A stretch of DNA of 37,124 bases, taken from positions 1-37,124 of the forward strand of contig JAEINL010000037.1 in the NCBI GenBank assembly GCA_016342655.1, written 5' to 3'. Positions 1-6,725 of this stretch are shown here, one piece after another. The position numbers and the translations under genes were made by a program. Source of the DNA: Sphaerochaeta sp. (lineage in GTDB: Bacteria > Spirochaetota > Spirochaetia > Sphaerochaetales > Sphaerochaetaceae). The notes under the pieces are model-generated. The model searched no databases and had not been told where the DNA came from. It saw nothing but the letters and a program-made list of their open reading frames with translations. Every line of letters starts with the position of its first letter. The stretch's first letter is position 1.

Positions 1-68
1 TCTAAGTCTGGCGGGCGAACTGCGAAAAATTTCTAAGTCTGGCGGGCGAACTGCGAAAAATTTCTAAG
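1..68. repeat. Replicon 1 iteron array, left part
   Basis: Bases 1-15 are the tail of an iteron, followed by full copies of the GAACTGCGAAAAATTTCTAA core at 17 and 48, 31 bp apart. A further copy lacking its last bases lies at 163-180 and touches the rep1 stop codon. With the copies at the right end of the window this makes about eight units, so the replication origin of replicon 1 lies immediately downstream of rep1 and spans the window ends. Confidence 0.87.
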
Positions 69-87
69 TCTGGCGGGGCGAGGTAAG

Positions 88-117
88 AAAAACAGCCTCT
101 TCCGAGAGGCTGTTTTT
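88..117 (-). terminator. Terminator of the parA1-rhh1-rep1 operon
   Basis: A perfect 13-bp stem (AAAAACAGCCTCT with its complement) closes on the loop TCCG, with A and T runs on both sides, so it can end transcripts in either direction. It lies about 60 nt past the rep1 stop, between rep1 and the tandem iterons. Its likely job is to keep rep transcription out of the iteron array. Confidence 0.8.
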
Positions 118-126
118 CTGTGGAAA

Positions 127-135
127 TGTGGAAAA
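127..135 (-). promoter_or_regulatory. DnaA-box-like site in oriV1
   Basis: The minus-strand 9-mer TTTTCCACA matches the relaxed DnaA-box consensus TTWTNCACA. It lies between the rep1 terminator and the isolated iteron at 163. A DnaA box next to Rep iterons is a normal part of theta origins. A single 9-mer can also occur by chance. Confidence 0.45.
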
Positions 136-179
136 CTTTGAGAACGATTCCTAAAAGCGGGCGAACTGCGAAAAATTTC

Positions 180-1424
180 TTAACGCTTTTCTTTCTCCAG
201 CATCCTCCGCACATCCTTGCGGATGCTATTGGAGCGGATCACCCCGCGACAAAATTCAGGGGTTGGCCAAAGGGTGTATGTATAGTCCACGATGGTTCGC
301 CCTTCCTTCTTGGGGACTTCTTCCCATCGCAGGAGAACCCGTTTGGAAACCAAGGATTCAAGCCCCTTCCTGAATTCTCGCCCATTGTCCGTGAAACGCT
401 TGAAGCGCGTAAAACCATCATTCCCCAAAAACCAGCGAAGATGAACCACAAACGGTTCCCGATTCGGGTTAGCCCACAAGAATTTCTGTGAAAGCATCTT
501 GTGGAGTCGTTTCGAGTATCGCCCGGTTAGGGACATGCCCAGGGCGTAATCGTATTGGAGGTAAAACCCTCGTTTTATGGATTCGGCCACCAAAGGGTGA
601 AGCTGGACAAAACCTTGCCCGTCCTGGCTTTCACTCGACAACATATATTCAGGGTAGGTGCTGGTTGACCAAACGGCTTCGCCGCTTAAATCCTCAAGGA
701 TCATCCTCGCCCCGGAAAGGACCTGGATGGATTCTTTGATTTGTTCGTAGCTCAACGTGTGCTTCATGCGCTTAAGTTCAGTCTGGATTTCTGCAATTGT
801 AATCTTAATCCGAGTTGTGTCGGAAATTGTGTACAGCCGCCGCTTGTCGATTGCTATTTTCGTGATCGCGTCCTCTACAAGCTCCTCGCGACCTCCAATA
901 AACAGTTCAATTGTATTCGTCATTGAGCCGTCACCACCTTTAACTTTGAGTCGCGCAGGGTGAAGGACAACTCTATAACGAGTTCCGTCAACCACAAAAT
1001 CACGCTCAATGGAATCAAGGTGTTTTTTGTCGCGCGGTGCGTCACAAACGTATTTCGGAATTTCCCCATACAAGAGGGCCACATTCGAATACTGTTCAAC
1101 CACGTCATACGAAAACAGGCTCAACTGATATGAGGTCGGCGCGGGTTGCGCTTGCCGCGCCGGGGAACTCGTCTTATTCTTAATCTTGGACATGGGGAGA
1201 CCTCCCTTGTCCTCCCCGGCCTGGCCGGGGGTTATGGGCCGAGCGTTGGCGCGCTCGGCCCTCTGTTGTGTTCTGGCCCGCTGCTCAATCAGCTGCATTT
1301 CTTTTTCGTCGAGTTTTTCACGCTCCATCACGATCCGGCGCAACTCCTCGTCAATGGCCCGGCCCTCCTCCAGGGCCTGGACAATCTCCGGGGGGAGTCC
1401 GTCAAGGGGTCGCTGCTGGCGCAT
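180..1424 (-). CDS. Replication initiator protein of replicon 1
   Basis: This 414-aa protein is the third gene of an operon with parA1 and the small RHH-like gene, and iterons lie directly behind it, so it is the likely initiator that binds them. It is homologous to the 31808-33247 protein by eye: both end in a TYTLWP/EYTLWP block, and both carry an ERxNARPxTPGxAGEDxGG block near residue 60-75. The start at 1424 lies 2 nt after the stop of the upstream gene. A second start with a strong Shine-Dalgarno sequence (GGGAGGTCTCCCC then ATG) lies at codon 78, position 1193, just after two stable hairpins in the coding sequence. A full-length and a shorter Rep are therefore plausible, as known for TrfA of RP4. 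The exact Rep family cannot be named from sequence alone. Confidence 0.85.
   Translation of the reverse strand: MRQQRPLDGLPPEIVQALEEGRAIDEELRRIVMEREKLDEKEMQLIEQRARTQQRAERANARPITPGQAGEDKGGLPMSKIKNKTSSPARQAQPAPTSYQLSLFSYDVVEQYSNVALLYGEIPKYVCDAPRDKKHLDSIERDFVVDGTRYRVVLHPARLKVKGGDGSMTNTIELFIGGREELVEDAITKIAIDKRRLYTISDTTRIKITIAEIQTELKRMKHTLSYEQIKESIQVLSGARMILEDLSGEAVWSTSTYPEYMLSSESQDGQGFVQLHPLVAESIKRGFYLQYDYALGMSLTGRYSKRLHKMLSQKFLWANPNREPFVVHLRWFLGNDGFTRFKRFTDNGREFRKGLESLVSKRVLLRWEEVPKKEGRTIVDYTYTLWPTPEFCRGVIRSNSIRKDVRRMLEKEKR
1193..1261 (-). promoter_or_regulatory. Twin-hairpin element before an internal rep1 start
   Basis: Read on the minus strand, the first hairpin has a perfect 10-bp stem (GGGCCGAGCG with CGCTCGGCCC, loop CGCCAA). 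The second has a 7-bp stem (CCCCGGC with GCCGGGG, loop CAG). They are followed by a purine-rich Shine-Dalgarno sequence and ATG at 1193. The same arrangement occurs in rep2 at 33016-33085 with high nucleotide identity, although the two rep genes are otherwise diverged. This suggests selection on the RNA or DNA as well as on the protein. Confidence 0.6.
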
Positions 1425-1426
1425 GA

Positions 1427-1687
1427 CTAGTATCCTTTGTCTGTCAGGTAGAGGTGGAGGGCTTTACGGATCACGGAACTGTTTGAAGTGCCGGACTGGC
1501 CGAAGCTGGTTTTTTGTTCGTAGACGTATTTTTCTAAGCGACGAAACAACCCCACGTCCACGACAATGTTTTTCTTTAGCAACTCTTGGCCAGTCCCGGC
1601 ATGTGACGGATTCGAAGCCGGGGCCGGTTTCGGTTTTTCGTCAGGGAATCGAGTTTTGTTAGCAAGTACAGGTTTTCCAAGTGCCAT
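1427..1687 (-). CDS. Small ribbon-helix-helix-like partition partner (replicon 1)
   Basis: This 86-aa protein lies between parA1 (3-nt gap) and rep1 (2-nt gap). The N-terminal 35 residues are rich in Lys and Pro and probably disordered. The C-terminal half (LKKNIVVDVGLFRRLEKYV followed by SNSSVIRKALHLYL) fits a strand-helix-helix fold as in Arc/MetJ, ParG or omega-type centromere-binding proteins. Such proteins replace ParB in type Ib partition operons and usually bind short direct repeats ahead of parA. Here the 8-bp repeat array at 2461-2572 is the natural candidate target. The fold call is an inference from pattern and position. The matching gene in replicon 2 ends similarly (NSVIRGLLENLL). 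Confidence 0.68.
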   Translation of the reverse strand: MALGKPVLANKTRFPDEKPKPAPASNPSHAGTGQELLKKNIVVDVGLFRRLEKYVYEQKTSFGQSGTSNSSVIRKALHLYLTDKGY

Positions 1688-1690
1688 CGT

Positions 1691-2446
1691 TTAACCCTCC
1701 CGGCTTAAGAACTCTCTCACGAGTTCGCTATAATCCATTGCGCCATGGCTCTCCGGCGCATATTCAAAAACATGCTTGCCGTGGCTTGGTGCCTCTCCGA
1801 GCTTGACGTTCCGACGAATGCGGACAGCATACAAGGACTCGGCAAAAGCTCGTCTGACCTCGTTCCGTACCTCTCGGTTCAGGGTTGTACCATTCCAGAG
1901 GGTGGGGATGATCCCGGCTATTTCCACGGCTTTGCCGTCCTCCTGGATCGCTCTCACTTCCTCGGCCAGCTTGGCCATGCCCTCAAGGGCGTAATATTCG
2001 CATTGGAGCGGGACCAGGACGCGGGCAGCCGCGACCATGGCGTTGACGGTCACGAAGCCCAGGTTGCCGGGGCAATCGAAAAACACGAAGTCGTATCCGT
2101 AGGACACGATTTCTGGCATTCGACCGGCGAGGACGGCTTGCCGTCCGCGCCGCTTGTTTTCGATCCATGATTCCGCATGAACGCATCCATGGTTGGCCGG
2201 GATCAAGTCGGCATAGCCGAGATCGTGGCCTACCTGGTCAAAGGGTGCGCCCTGGATGAAGTCGTAAAAGGATTTTCCGACTTCATCCGACGACAAGCCG
2301 CAAGCCATGGTCAAATTGCACTGCGGGTCCAAGTCCACTAAAAGCGGCTTGTTCCCGGTGCGCTCGAAAATTCCAGCGGCCAGGTTGTGGACGGTGGTAG
2401 TTTTCGCCACCCCTCCCTTTTGATTTGCAACGGCGTAGGCTTTCAA
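1691..2446 (-). CDS. parA: ParA-type partition ATPase (replicon 1)
   Basis: This 251-aa protein starts with the deviant Walker A motif QKGGVAKTT at residues 9-17, has the switch I region VDLDPQCNLT near residue 38-47 and Walker B FVFFDCPGNLG near residue 120. It lacks the extra N-terminal HTH of long ParA proteins, so it fits short type Ib ParA. It heads the operon parA1-rhh1-rep1, with Shine-Dalgarno AAAGGAGGGACC before the ATG. In this type the small DNA-binding partner, not ParA, normally represses the operon. The octad array starting 15 nt upstream fits that role. Confidence 0.9.
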   Translation of the reverse strand: MKAYAVANQKGGVAKTTTVHNLAAGIFERTGNKPLLVDLDPQCNLTMACGLSSDEVGKSFYDFIQGAPFDQVGHDLGYADLIPANHGCVHAESWIENKRRGRQAVLAGRMPEIVSYGYDFVFFDCPGNLGFVTVNAMVAAARVLVPLQCEYYALEGMAKLAEEVRAIQEDGKAVEIAGIIPTLWNGTTLNREVRNEVRRAFAESLYAVRIRRNVKLGEAPSHGKHVFEYAPESHGAMDYSELVREFLSREG

Positions 2447-2460
2447 CGGTCCCTCCTTTT

Positions 2461-2572
2461 CTCTAGTTCTCTAGTTCTCCAGTTCTCTATGTCGCTATCT
2501 GTCTAATTCTCTGCCTCGTCAATTTCCCATATCTCTAATTCTCTTTATCGCTATTTCTCCACCTAGTCAACT
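2461..2572. repeat. Array of fourteen 8-bp repeats ahead of parA1 (candidate parS and operator)
   Basis: Written in blocks of eight from 2461, the sequence gives CTCTAGTT, CTCTAGTT, CTCCAGTT, CTCTATGT, CGCTATCT, GTCTAATT, CTCTGCCT, CGTCAATT, TCCCATAT, CTCTAATT, CTCTTTAT, CGCTATTT, CTCCACCT, AGTCAACT. All fourteen blocks end in T, position 3 is C in twelve and T in two, and position 5 is A in twelve. No base is lost or gained over 112 bp. Contiguous short direct repeats bound by RHH proteins are known for the omega repressor (7-bp units). Here the unit is 8 bp. The block overlaps a possible parA1 promoter: TTGACT on the minus strand at 2565-2570 with TAAAGA 17 bp further on. Confidence 0.8.
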
Positions 2573-2623
2573 CCACAATGAGCCTTCGTTGCTAAAGATC
2601 ACAACTCCGCTTATGATCCTTCT

Positions 2624-2698
2624 TGCGGTGGCTTGCCTCCACCGTTGACGGTTTAGGCCGTCTCATTGGTAGGGCCGGGGAGTGGTTCCCCGGCCCGT
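2624..2698 (-). repeat. Conserved structured element upstream of par1
   Basis: This block shares about 30 identical bases (2624-2653) and then a second block (2660-2698) with 34393-34478, upstream of parA2. On the minus strand it can form hairpins GGTGG/CCACC with a GGAGGCAAG-type loop, ACCGT/ACGGT, and a GC-rich GGGCCGGGG/CCCCGGCCC stem. No open reading frame is conserved between the two copies, because the frames differ. A leader RNA, a regulatory RNA or a terminator cluster are all possible. Confidence 0.55.
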
Positions 2699-2701
2699 AC
2701 C

Positions 2702-2730
2702 AAAAAGCCCCGCGACAAGCGGGGCTTTCG
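2702..2730 (-). terminator. Terminator before the par1 region
   Basis: A 10-bp stem (AAAGCCCCGC with GCGGGGCTTT, loop GACAA) is followed by a T run on the minus strand. It would stop minus-strand transcripts arriving from ardC, the cut DUF6573 gene or tnpB before they reach the par1 promoter. Confidence 0.75.
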
Positions 2731-2760
2731 ATTCTAGTCCTCGTTGTAGTTTACGAGATC

Positions 2761-2980
2761 TTGACATCCACCCCGCCCTAAAGGACGGGGATTCCTAGAG
2801 CCGCCTTTGGCTCCAGAGGTTCGCGTTTCACAGGCTGGCTAATGCCGAGGCCTCGACGCGCAGAAACCGGGTGTCCCCCGGCTCGAAGAATATTGATTGA
2901 AGCGTTCAGATCGGCATTGATCGTATAGCCGCACGACCGACAAAGGAACACAGCTTGAGAACAACGCGAGAGTTTGTCCA
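2761..2980 (-). ncRNA. Predicted omegaRNA (reRNA) of TnpB
   Basis: In studied TnpB systems the guide RNA scaffold overlaps the 3' end of tnpB and runs to the right end of the element, with the guide being the flanking DNA. Here the scaffold would end in the CCCCGTCC/GGGCGGGG hairpin and TGTCAA at 2761. The guide would begin GATCTCGTAAACTACAAC, reading downward from 2760. The 5' limit given is a guess from the size of known examples. There is no direct evidence of transcription. Confidence 0.45.
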
Positions 2981-3992
2981 CAACACCACAGGCAGAGCAC
3001 GTCTGGCTCGTGTACGCAGGGTCCACCAGGACCAGCGTGCCGCCGCGTTCCTTCTGCTTGTACTCAAGCATCACCTTGAACATGGACCAGCCCTGGTCAA
3101 GGATCGCCTTGTTGAGTCTCGACTTTGCCCGGACGTTAGTTCCCGGCTCCTCAGTGGTTCCGCGTGCGGACTTGGACATATTCTTCACGGACAGGTCTTC
3201 CATGACTATCTCAGCGTGGTTCTTACTGAGATCAGTCGTGACCTTGTGAAGGTAGTCCTTCCTCACATTGGCAATTTTCTCTTGGATACGCGAGACATGC
3301 AGCCGCGCCTTGCGCCTTCGATTGCTGCCCTTGGCTTTACGAGCAAGCTGCCGTTGTGCGCGGGCGAGCTGCTTTTCATATCGACGCACGGCATTGATTG
3401 GTGGATAGACGGTGCCATCCGAAACCGTAGCCATGCGGGTGATACCCATATCCACACCCACAACAGATGCAGACGGGTGGAGCGGTGTAGCAACATCCCG
3501 TTTGCAGCAAACAGACATGTACCAGCGGCCAGCCCGCTCAAACACGGTGATGTTGCGAGGCTCGCCCGCCATCTCGCGGGACTTGAAGAATCCTATCCAG
3601 CCGAGCTTGGGCAAAAGCACGCGCCGGTTGTCGAAACGGAAGCCTTGCGGGATACGAAACGACTCACGGCAGCGGCCACGTTTTTTGAAGCGAGGTACGC
3701 CCGCGCCCTCCTGGACGCACTTTTTCCAAGCTGTATCCAGGTCGCGGAGTGTTTGCTGAAGAGCCTGACTAGGACTCTCTGCCAGCCACGGAAACTGATC
3801 GCGCTTCCAGTTGGTGAGGAACGAGGACATTTCAACGTAGAAGATAGGCTTCTGACCCTCTTCACTGGCTCTCTTTTGGAGAGCGAGTGCTTGATTCCAG
3901 ACAAAGCGGTTGCAACCGGCAATACGCCGGAGTTGCTCCACTTGTTCAGAGGTCGGTTTGAGCCGAAACATATAGCCTTTAAGGTGTTCCAT
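2778..3992 (-). CDS. tnpB: TnpB, RNA-guided nuclease of an IS200/IS605-type element
   Basis: The 404-aa length is normal for TnpB. The split RuvC-like catalytic residues are visible: Asp in VVGVDMGI, Glu in IVMEDLSVKNM and Asp in INADLNASINI. A zinc-binding pair CSACG and CRSCG lies between the last two. The N-terminal half has the usual helix-turn-helix start with NRFVWNQAL. All key residues are present, so the nuclease is probably functional. TnpB cuts DNA next to a short target-adjacent motif under the guidance of an RNA from the element's right end, which helps the element survive after excision. No tnpA lies in the window, so movement would need a partner elsewhere. Confidence 0.93.
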   Translation of the reverse strand: MEHLKGYMFRLKPTSEQVEQLRRIAGCNRFVWNQALALQKRASEEGQKPIFYVEMSSFLTNWKRDQFPWLAESPSQALQQTLRDLDTAWKKCVQEGAGVPRFKKRGRCRESFRIPQGFRFDNRRVLLPKLGWIGFFKSREMAGEPRNITVFERAGRWYMSVCCKRDVATPLHPSASVVGVDMGITRMATVSDGTVYPPINAVRRYEKQLARAQRQLARKAKGSNRRRKARLHVSRIQEKIANVRKDYLHKVTTDLSKNHAEIVMEDLSVKNMSKSARGTTEEPGTNVRAKSRLNKAILDQGWSMFKVMLEYKQKERGGTLVLVDPAYTSQTCSACGVVDKLSRCSQAVFLCRSCGYTINADLNASINILRAGGHPVSARRGLGISQPVKREPLEPKAALGIPVL

Positions 3993-4083
3993 TTGTGTGA
4001 ATACAGTGCCAGTTTGTTAATTAAAAGTAAACAAAAAAGCACTACATCCCCCACCTGAAGGAAGGGGTCTTGTGCTAAGGAGT

Positions 4084-4295
4084 GATAAAACATCCCACAT
4101 GCGTCCGTTTTCGTCCTGGTCGAGCTTCGCCGCTGCCGGGTGGACTTCAACGAAGTCGGCCCAGGCGGTGCGGGTCATGGCCACGGGCCATTTCATGCCG
4201 CTATTTTTCACCTCTGCCGGGTATTTAGCAGACACGTCCACCAGCACGCCGTCCTTGATCGCCTCTTGCCTGGTGTACGAAAAAATCAGTTCCAT
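4084..4295 (-). pseudogene. DUF6573-like gene cut off by the tnpB element
   Basis: The first 70 residues (MELIFSYTRQEAIKDGVLVD through ENGRMWDVL) resemble, from memory, the DUF6573 family, small proteins of about 110-130 aa often found in plasmids and phages. The reading frame then runs into the left end of the tnpB element and stops, so the C-terminal part is lost. No convincing remainder is visible beyond the right end of the element. The start is supported by Shine-Dalgarno AAGGAGG. It follows ardC by 54 nt and was probably cotranscribed with it. Confidence 0.72.
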
Positions 4296-4311
4296 CGCGT
4301 GTATCCTCCTT

Positions 4312-4340
4312 CCGGGGAAGCCCCTGCGGGGCCTCCCCGG
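4312..4340 (-). other. Intercistronic hairpin between ardC and the DUF6573 gene
   Basis: CCGGGGAAGCCCC pairs with GGGGCCTCCCCGG at 12 of 13 positions around a 3-nt loop, and no T run follows. A stable hairpin lies at the same place in the ssb operon (35137-35160). It may stabilise the upstream mRNA or act as a weak attenuator. Confidence 0.55.
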
Positions 4341-4349
4341 TCATGTGTT

Positions 4350-5228
4350 TTATTCGCCGTCCGTTCCGTGCTGGCCCAGGATGTAATCCGCTGCCTTTTG
4401 TCCCTGTGCGGCTGCGGTGACGATCAGGCGCGGATCGCTCTTGATCCTCTTGATCCATCCTTGAATGTAAGCCGCCGAGTTTTCGATGGTGGCGGGTTCG
4501 ATCCGGGCATGACCGCAAAGGAAGGCGGCTCCGAACTCGGCAACAAGTTCTTCCCGGCTATAGGTTTCGTCTCCGAAGGCAGCCATGCCGGAGAATCTTT
4601 CCCGTGCGAGGCGGCTTTCATGGCCGGTGGAGTGGGCCAGCTCGTGAAACAGAACGGAGTAGTAACCCTCTGCCTGTTCAAAGCTGGTGGCTTTGGGCAT
4701 GTTCACCATGTCCAAGGCCGGTTGATAGTAAGCGCGTTGCTCGTTGTGGGTGATGTGCGGGCGGTTGGGCATGTTGTGAATAATCGTTTCAGCCTCTGCG
4801 ATGGGGTCAAAGCCAAAGTCCTTGATCTCTTCGCCTTTGGGGGCCTCAATGCCGTCTATCTGTTCGATGTTCATGACGACATAATAGCGAAGGATCGGCT
4901 TTTGCTCCTTCACGGTTTCGCCGTTGCTGCTGGTTTTTTCGTATTCCTTCCACTGAAAGAAGATTATTGGGGTTCCCTTCTCGCCTTTGCGGACCTGGCC
5001 GCCACGGTTTCTTGCCTGGTTGAAGGTCAGCCAGTAGGGGCTTTCAAAGTCAGCGCAAGAAAGCAGGAAGTGATTGATTCCCCTGTAAAGTTTTCCGCTC
5101 TCCATGGAGCGGGGAAAGCCTCCGTGGGTTCCGGTCCAGGGTTTGCGCCAGGGGATATTTCCCTTTTCGAGAAGTTCACAAATGCGGTCAGTGACGATTT
5201 CGTAAACGCTCTTTTTGCTTGCCTTCAT
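4350..5228 (-). CDS. ardC: ArdC-family antirestriction protein
   Basis: The 292-aa protein has the two parts of ArdC. The N-terminal ssDNA-binding domain covers about residues 1-130, with NIPWRKPW and the GINHFLL and YWLTFNQA blocks. The C-terminal zinc metallopeptidase-like domain has HELAHSTGH at 195-203 and the downstream Glu in EELVAEFGAAFLC. In studied plasmids ArdC shields incoming single-stranded DNA from restriction and is a leading-region gene. The start at 5228 follows GGAGGCAAGAC, a Shine-Dalgarno form also seen before ssb and the 30421-30882 gene. Upstream lies the 755-bp hairpin-rich element shared with ssb, so the two genes are probably switched on in the same way. Confidence 0.92.
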   Translation of the reverse strand: MKASKKSVYEIVTDRICELLEKGNIPWRKPWTGTHGGFPRSMESGKLYRGINHFLLSCADFESPYWLTFNQARNRGGQVRKGEKGTPIIFFQWKEYEKTSSNGETVKEQKPILRYYVVMNIEQIDGIEAPKGEEIKDFGFDPIAEAETIIHNMPNRPHITHNEQRAYYQPALDMVNMPKATSFEQAEGYYSVLFHELAHSTGHESRLARERFSGMAAFGDETYSREELVAEFGAAFLCGHARIEPATIENSAAYIQGWIKRIKSDPRLIVTAAAQGQKAADYILGQHGTDGE

Positions 5229-5257
5229 GTCTTGCCTCCATGAATTTTGGTTTTACT

Positions 5258-6015
5258 CCCCCCCAACATCCTCCTGGCGTGGGGGGCCGGATGCCTTCGC
5301 ATCTGACCCGGCCCCCCTGCCAAGGAGGATGATGCCCCTAAGGGGCTGACCGGCTGCCGCCCTGTCGGCACGTCTGGCATGTTCCTTGCCAGCCTGGCAG
5401 CGGAAGGGGCCACTAGACAGGTTCCGCAACCGGGAAATGGGAGGGAACCGCAAAAGTCGTGTACGCGCAGCGGGAGCGAGTTTTGTGGGAGGAACCGGTT
5501 TGCCTGTTGCGGGTTCTGGCGGCTCCTTAGAGCAGAAGGCTGAGAAGCAAGGGGCATGACAGGCAGTGCCGTCAGGATCAGCGGCTTGACCGGCCTACAG
5601 GATTCCAAAGGCCCCTGGCCTTTGGGCTACTGCCGGGGAGAATCCCGGCGCGTAGTCCAGCGGCAAGAAGCTGGTCGCGGGTCAAGCCCGCGAAATGCTG
5701 GTGGCCGTCCTCGGCCAAGCAACTTCGCACGTCATGTGCGACATCGAGGCCGCGCCAGGCGCAAGCCGGTCGGTGTGGCCGCTTTGGGTCCGGTCCTGGT
5801 CCGGTTTGCAGTCGCGGCTAGTCCAGGGCTTGGCCCTGGCCGTTCGTGCGTAGCAAAGGAAGGTGTTTCGCGCTGCCGGCCACGCGCTGGCCGGGGCGAT
5901 GAGTTCCAAGAAAAAGAGCCGCTTGTCAAAAGCGGCTCTTTGGAGTGCGTAGCACGAATCTAGAATCTTTTGGGCCAGCGAACCTAGCCCGTGAGGGTGG
6001 AACCGTGTTCCAATG
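5258..6015 (-). repeat. Hairpin-rich element, copy A (upstream of ardC)
   Basis: This block of about 755 bp is repeated at 35580-36340 with more than 90% identity by eye. Each copy lies directly upstream of a minus-strand leading-region gene, ardC or ssb. It contains many short stems with small loops, for example CCCC-TAA-GGGG, AAAGGCC/GGCCTTT, CGCGGGT/GCCCGCG, CGCAC/GTGCG, CCAGGGC-TTG-GCCCTGG and the terminator at 5913-5941. Several loops differ between copies while the stems are kept. No reading frame in it looks like a protein. A single-stranded-DNA promoter, a priming site or a regulatory RNA region are possible roles. Confidence 0.7.
5913..5941 (-). terminator. Terminator inside hairpin-rich element A
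   Basis: A 12-bp stem (AAAGAGCCGCTT with AAGCGGCTCTTT) is followed on the minus strand by a T run. It would end minus-strand transcripts from 6093-6548 or from the small conserved block 5974-6078. The sequence TCGTGCTACGCA just before it also precedes the terminators at 36238 and 24467. Confidence 0.75.
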
Positions 6016-6078
6016 GAGTTGGCCAGGTCTGCGCCCTGGCGCGGATCGTGGCCTACTCGATCTCGGCGCGGTCGGCCT
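5974..6078 (-). repeat. Conserved block C, copy 1 (possible small RNA start)
   Basis: The core GGTGGAACCGTGTTCCAAT and the downstream GATCTCGGCGCG recur at 30320-30415 and 36298-36398. In all three places a minus-strand terminator follows within about 30-60 nt. The GGAAC/GTTCC pair can form a hairpin. A short transcript reading from this block to the terminator would be about 100-160 nt. Confidence 0.5.
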
Positions 6079-6092
6079 TGGCCGAGGCCAGA

Positions 6093-6548
6093 CTATTTGT
6101 CATCTTCATCCTTGGGCCTTAGTACATACCTCTGCCCTGACTCTGGAATGGTGGTGAAGTAGAACAGGAAGGAATTTTTTTCGAGCTTCCACGCCCGTCC
6201 AGCCTCTTTCTTCCGTTTCCCCGATGCCACGGCCCACAAAGTCATATTCGGCGGTTCATCCGGCCCAGGTAAAGCAAGCCTGTTGTTCAAGACTCTTTGT
6301 TTCACAGCGGACCCCTCCACACCATGAATCAAGTCCTCCCCCAAGCGAATGATGTCTTCAGGATCGAGAGTCATGCAGTTGGAGATATTAACACGATGGT
6401 ACTCCTGAAACCTTCGGTGGCCGTGCATAAGCAAGCTCCAATGGGCTTGCTTGATTCCAGCGCATCGGTACAGCCGCACAGCGAAGGAAGGTTCTTCCAG
6501 AGCGAGCAAAAAAGAAAGTCCCACCCGGAAAGACTCGTCAATACCCAT
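6093..6548 (-). CDS. Unknown protein opposite the transfer operon
   Basis: I do not recognise this 151-aa protein. It begins MGIDESFRVGLSFLLALEEP, with a helical N-terminal half including GIKQAHWSLLMHGHRRFQEY, and ends in a charged tail (RPKDEDDK). Shine-Dalgarno AGAGG lies about 8 nt before the ATG. It is divergent from the transfer operon, and a 34-bp palindrome lies between them at 6596-6629. A regulator of its own promoter and of the transfer operon is the obvious guess from position, but no classical HTH is certain. It lies just upstream of conserved block C and the ardC hairpin element. Confidence 0.6.
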   Translation of the reverse strand: MGIDESFRVGLSFLLALEEPSFAVRLYRCAGIKQAHWSLLMHGHRRFQEYHRVNISNCMTLDPEDIIRLGEDLIHGVEGSAVKQRVLNNRLALPGPDEPPNMTLWAVASGKRKKEAGRAWKLEKNSFLFYFTTIPESGQRYVLRPKDEDDK

Positions 6549-6595
6549 CCGACAACCTCTTTATATATTGACCCAGACGCGTTCTGTGTATATGG

Positions 6596-6629
6596 AATTA
6601 CAACTTGTAATTAATTACAAGTTGTAATT
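6596..6629. promoter_or_regulatory. 34-bp perfect palindrome in the divergent promoter region
   Basis: The sequence is symmetric over all 34 bases. It consists of two tandem operators of the form TTACAASTTGTAA, each nearly symmetric on its own, so it can hold two dimers. It lies about 50 bp from the start of the minus-strand gene and about 100 bp from the first transfer gene. This is the best candidate for the master operator of transfer functions. The bound protein is not identified. Confidence 0.75.
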
Positions 6630-6633
6630 GTCA

Positions 6634-6714
6634 GCTTCCGTGCGAAGCTCACGGAAGCTAGCACGCAAAGTGCGAAAAGTGAAATGTAACAATTTACGGA
6701 CCCCGGAGGGGGTC
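6634..6714 (+). other. Leader hairpins before the transfer operon
   Basis: A perfect 9-bp hairpin (GCTTCCGTG with CACGGAAGC, positions 6634-6658) and a GACCCC/GGGGTC hairpin (6699-6714) precede the Shine-Dalgarno GGAGGGAGGAA. The second stem ends right at the ribosome site and might tune translation of the first gene. No T run follows, so termination is unlikely. Confidence 0.45.
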
Positions 6715-6725
6715 GGAGGGAGGAA

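Larger units (their letters stand above)
2761..4089 (-). mobile_element. IS200/IS605-type element carrying tnpB only
   Basis: The element contains tnpB and no Y1 transposase (tnpA). Its right end, after the tnpB stop, has the typical hairpin CCCCGTCC/GGGCGGGG followed by TGGATGTCAA, ending near 2761. Its left end (4048-4089) is an imperfect hairpin beginning TTTATCACTCCTTAGCAC on the minus strand. The left end interrupts the gene at 4084-4295, which marks the boundary. TTTAT just outside or at the left end could be the target-adjacent motif. Boundaries are good to a few bases only. Confidence 0.75.

Noticed and set aside
2641..2670. Short peptide frame in the conserved par1 leader (ATG near 2664, minus strand)
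   Set aside because: A 24-codon frame exists, but the par2 copy of the leader is read in another frame, so no peptide is conserved.
2955..4058. 367-aa frame on the plus strand
   Set aside because: It lies opposite tnpB, whose catalytic residues are all visible on the minus strand.
4140..5243. 367-aa frame on the plus strand
   Set aside because: It lies opposite ardC and the cut DUF6573 gene; ArdC motifs are clear on the minus strand.
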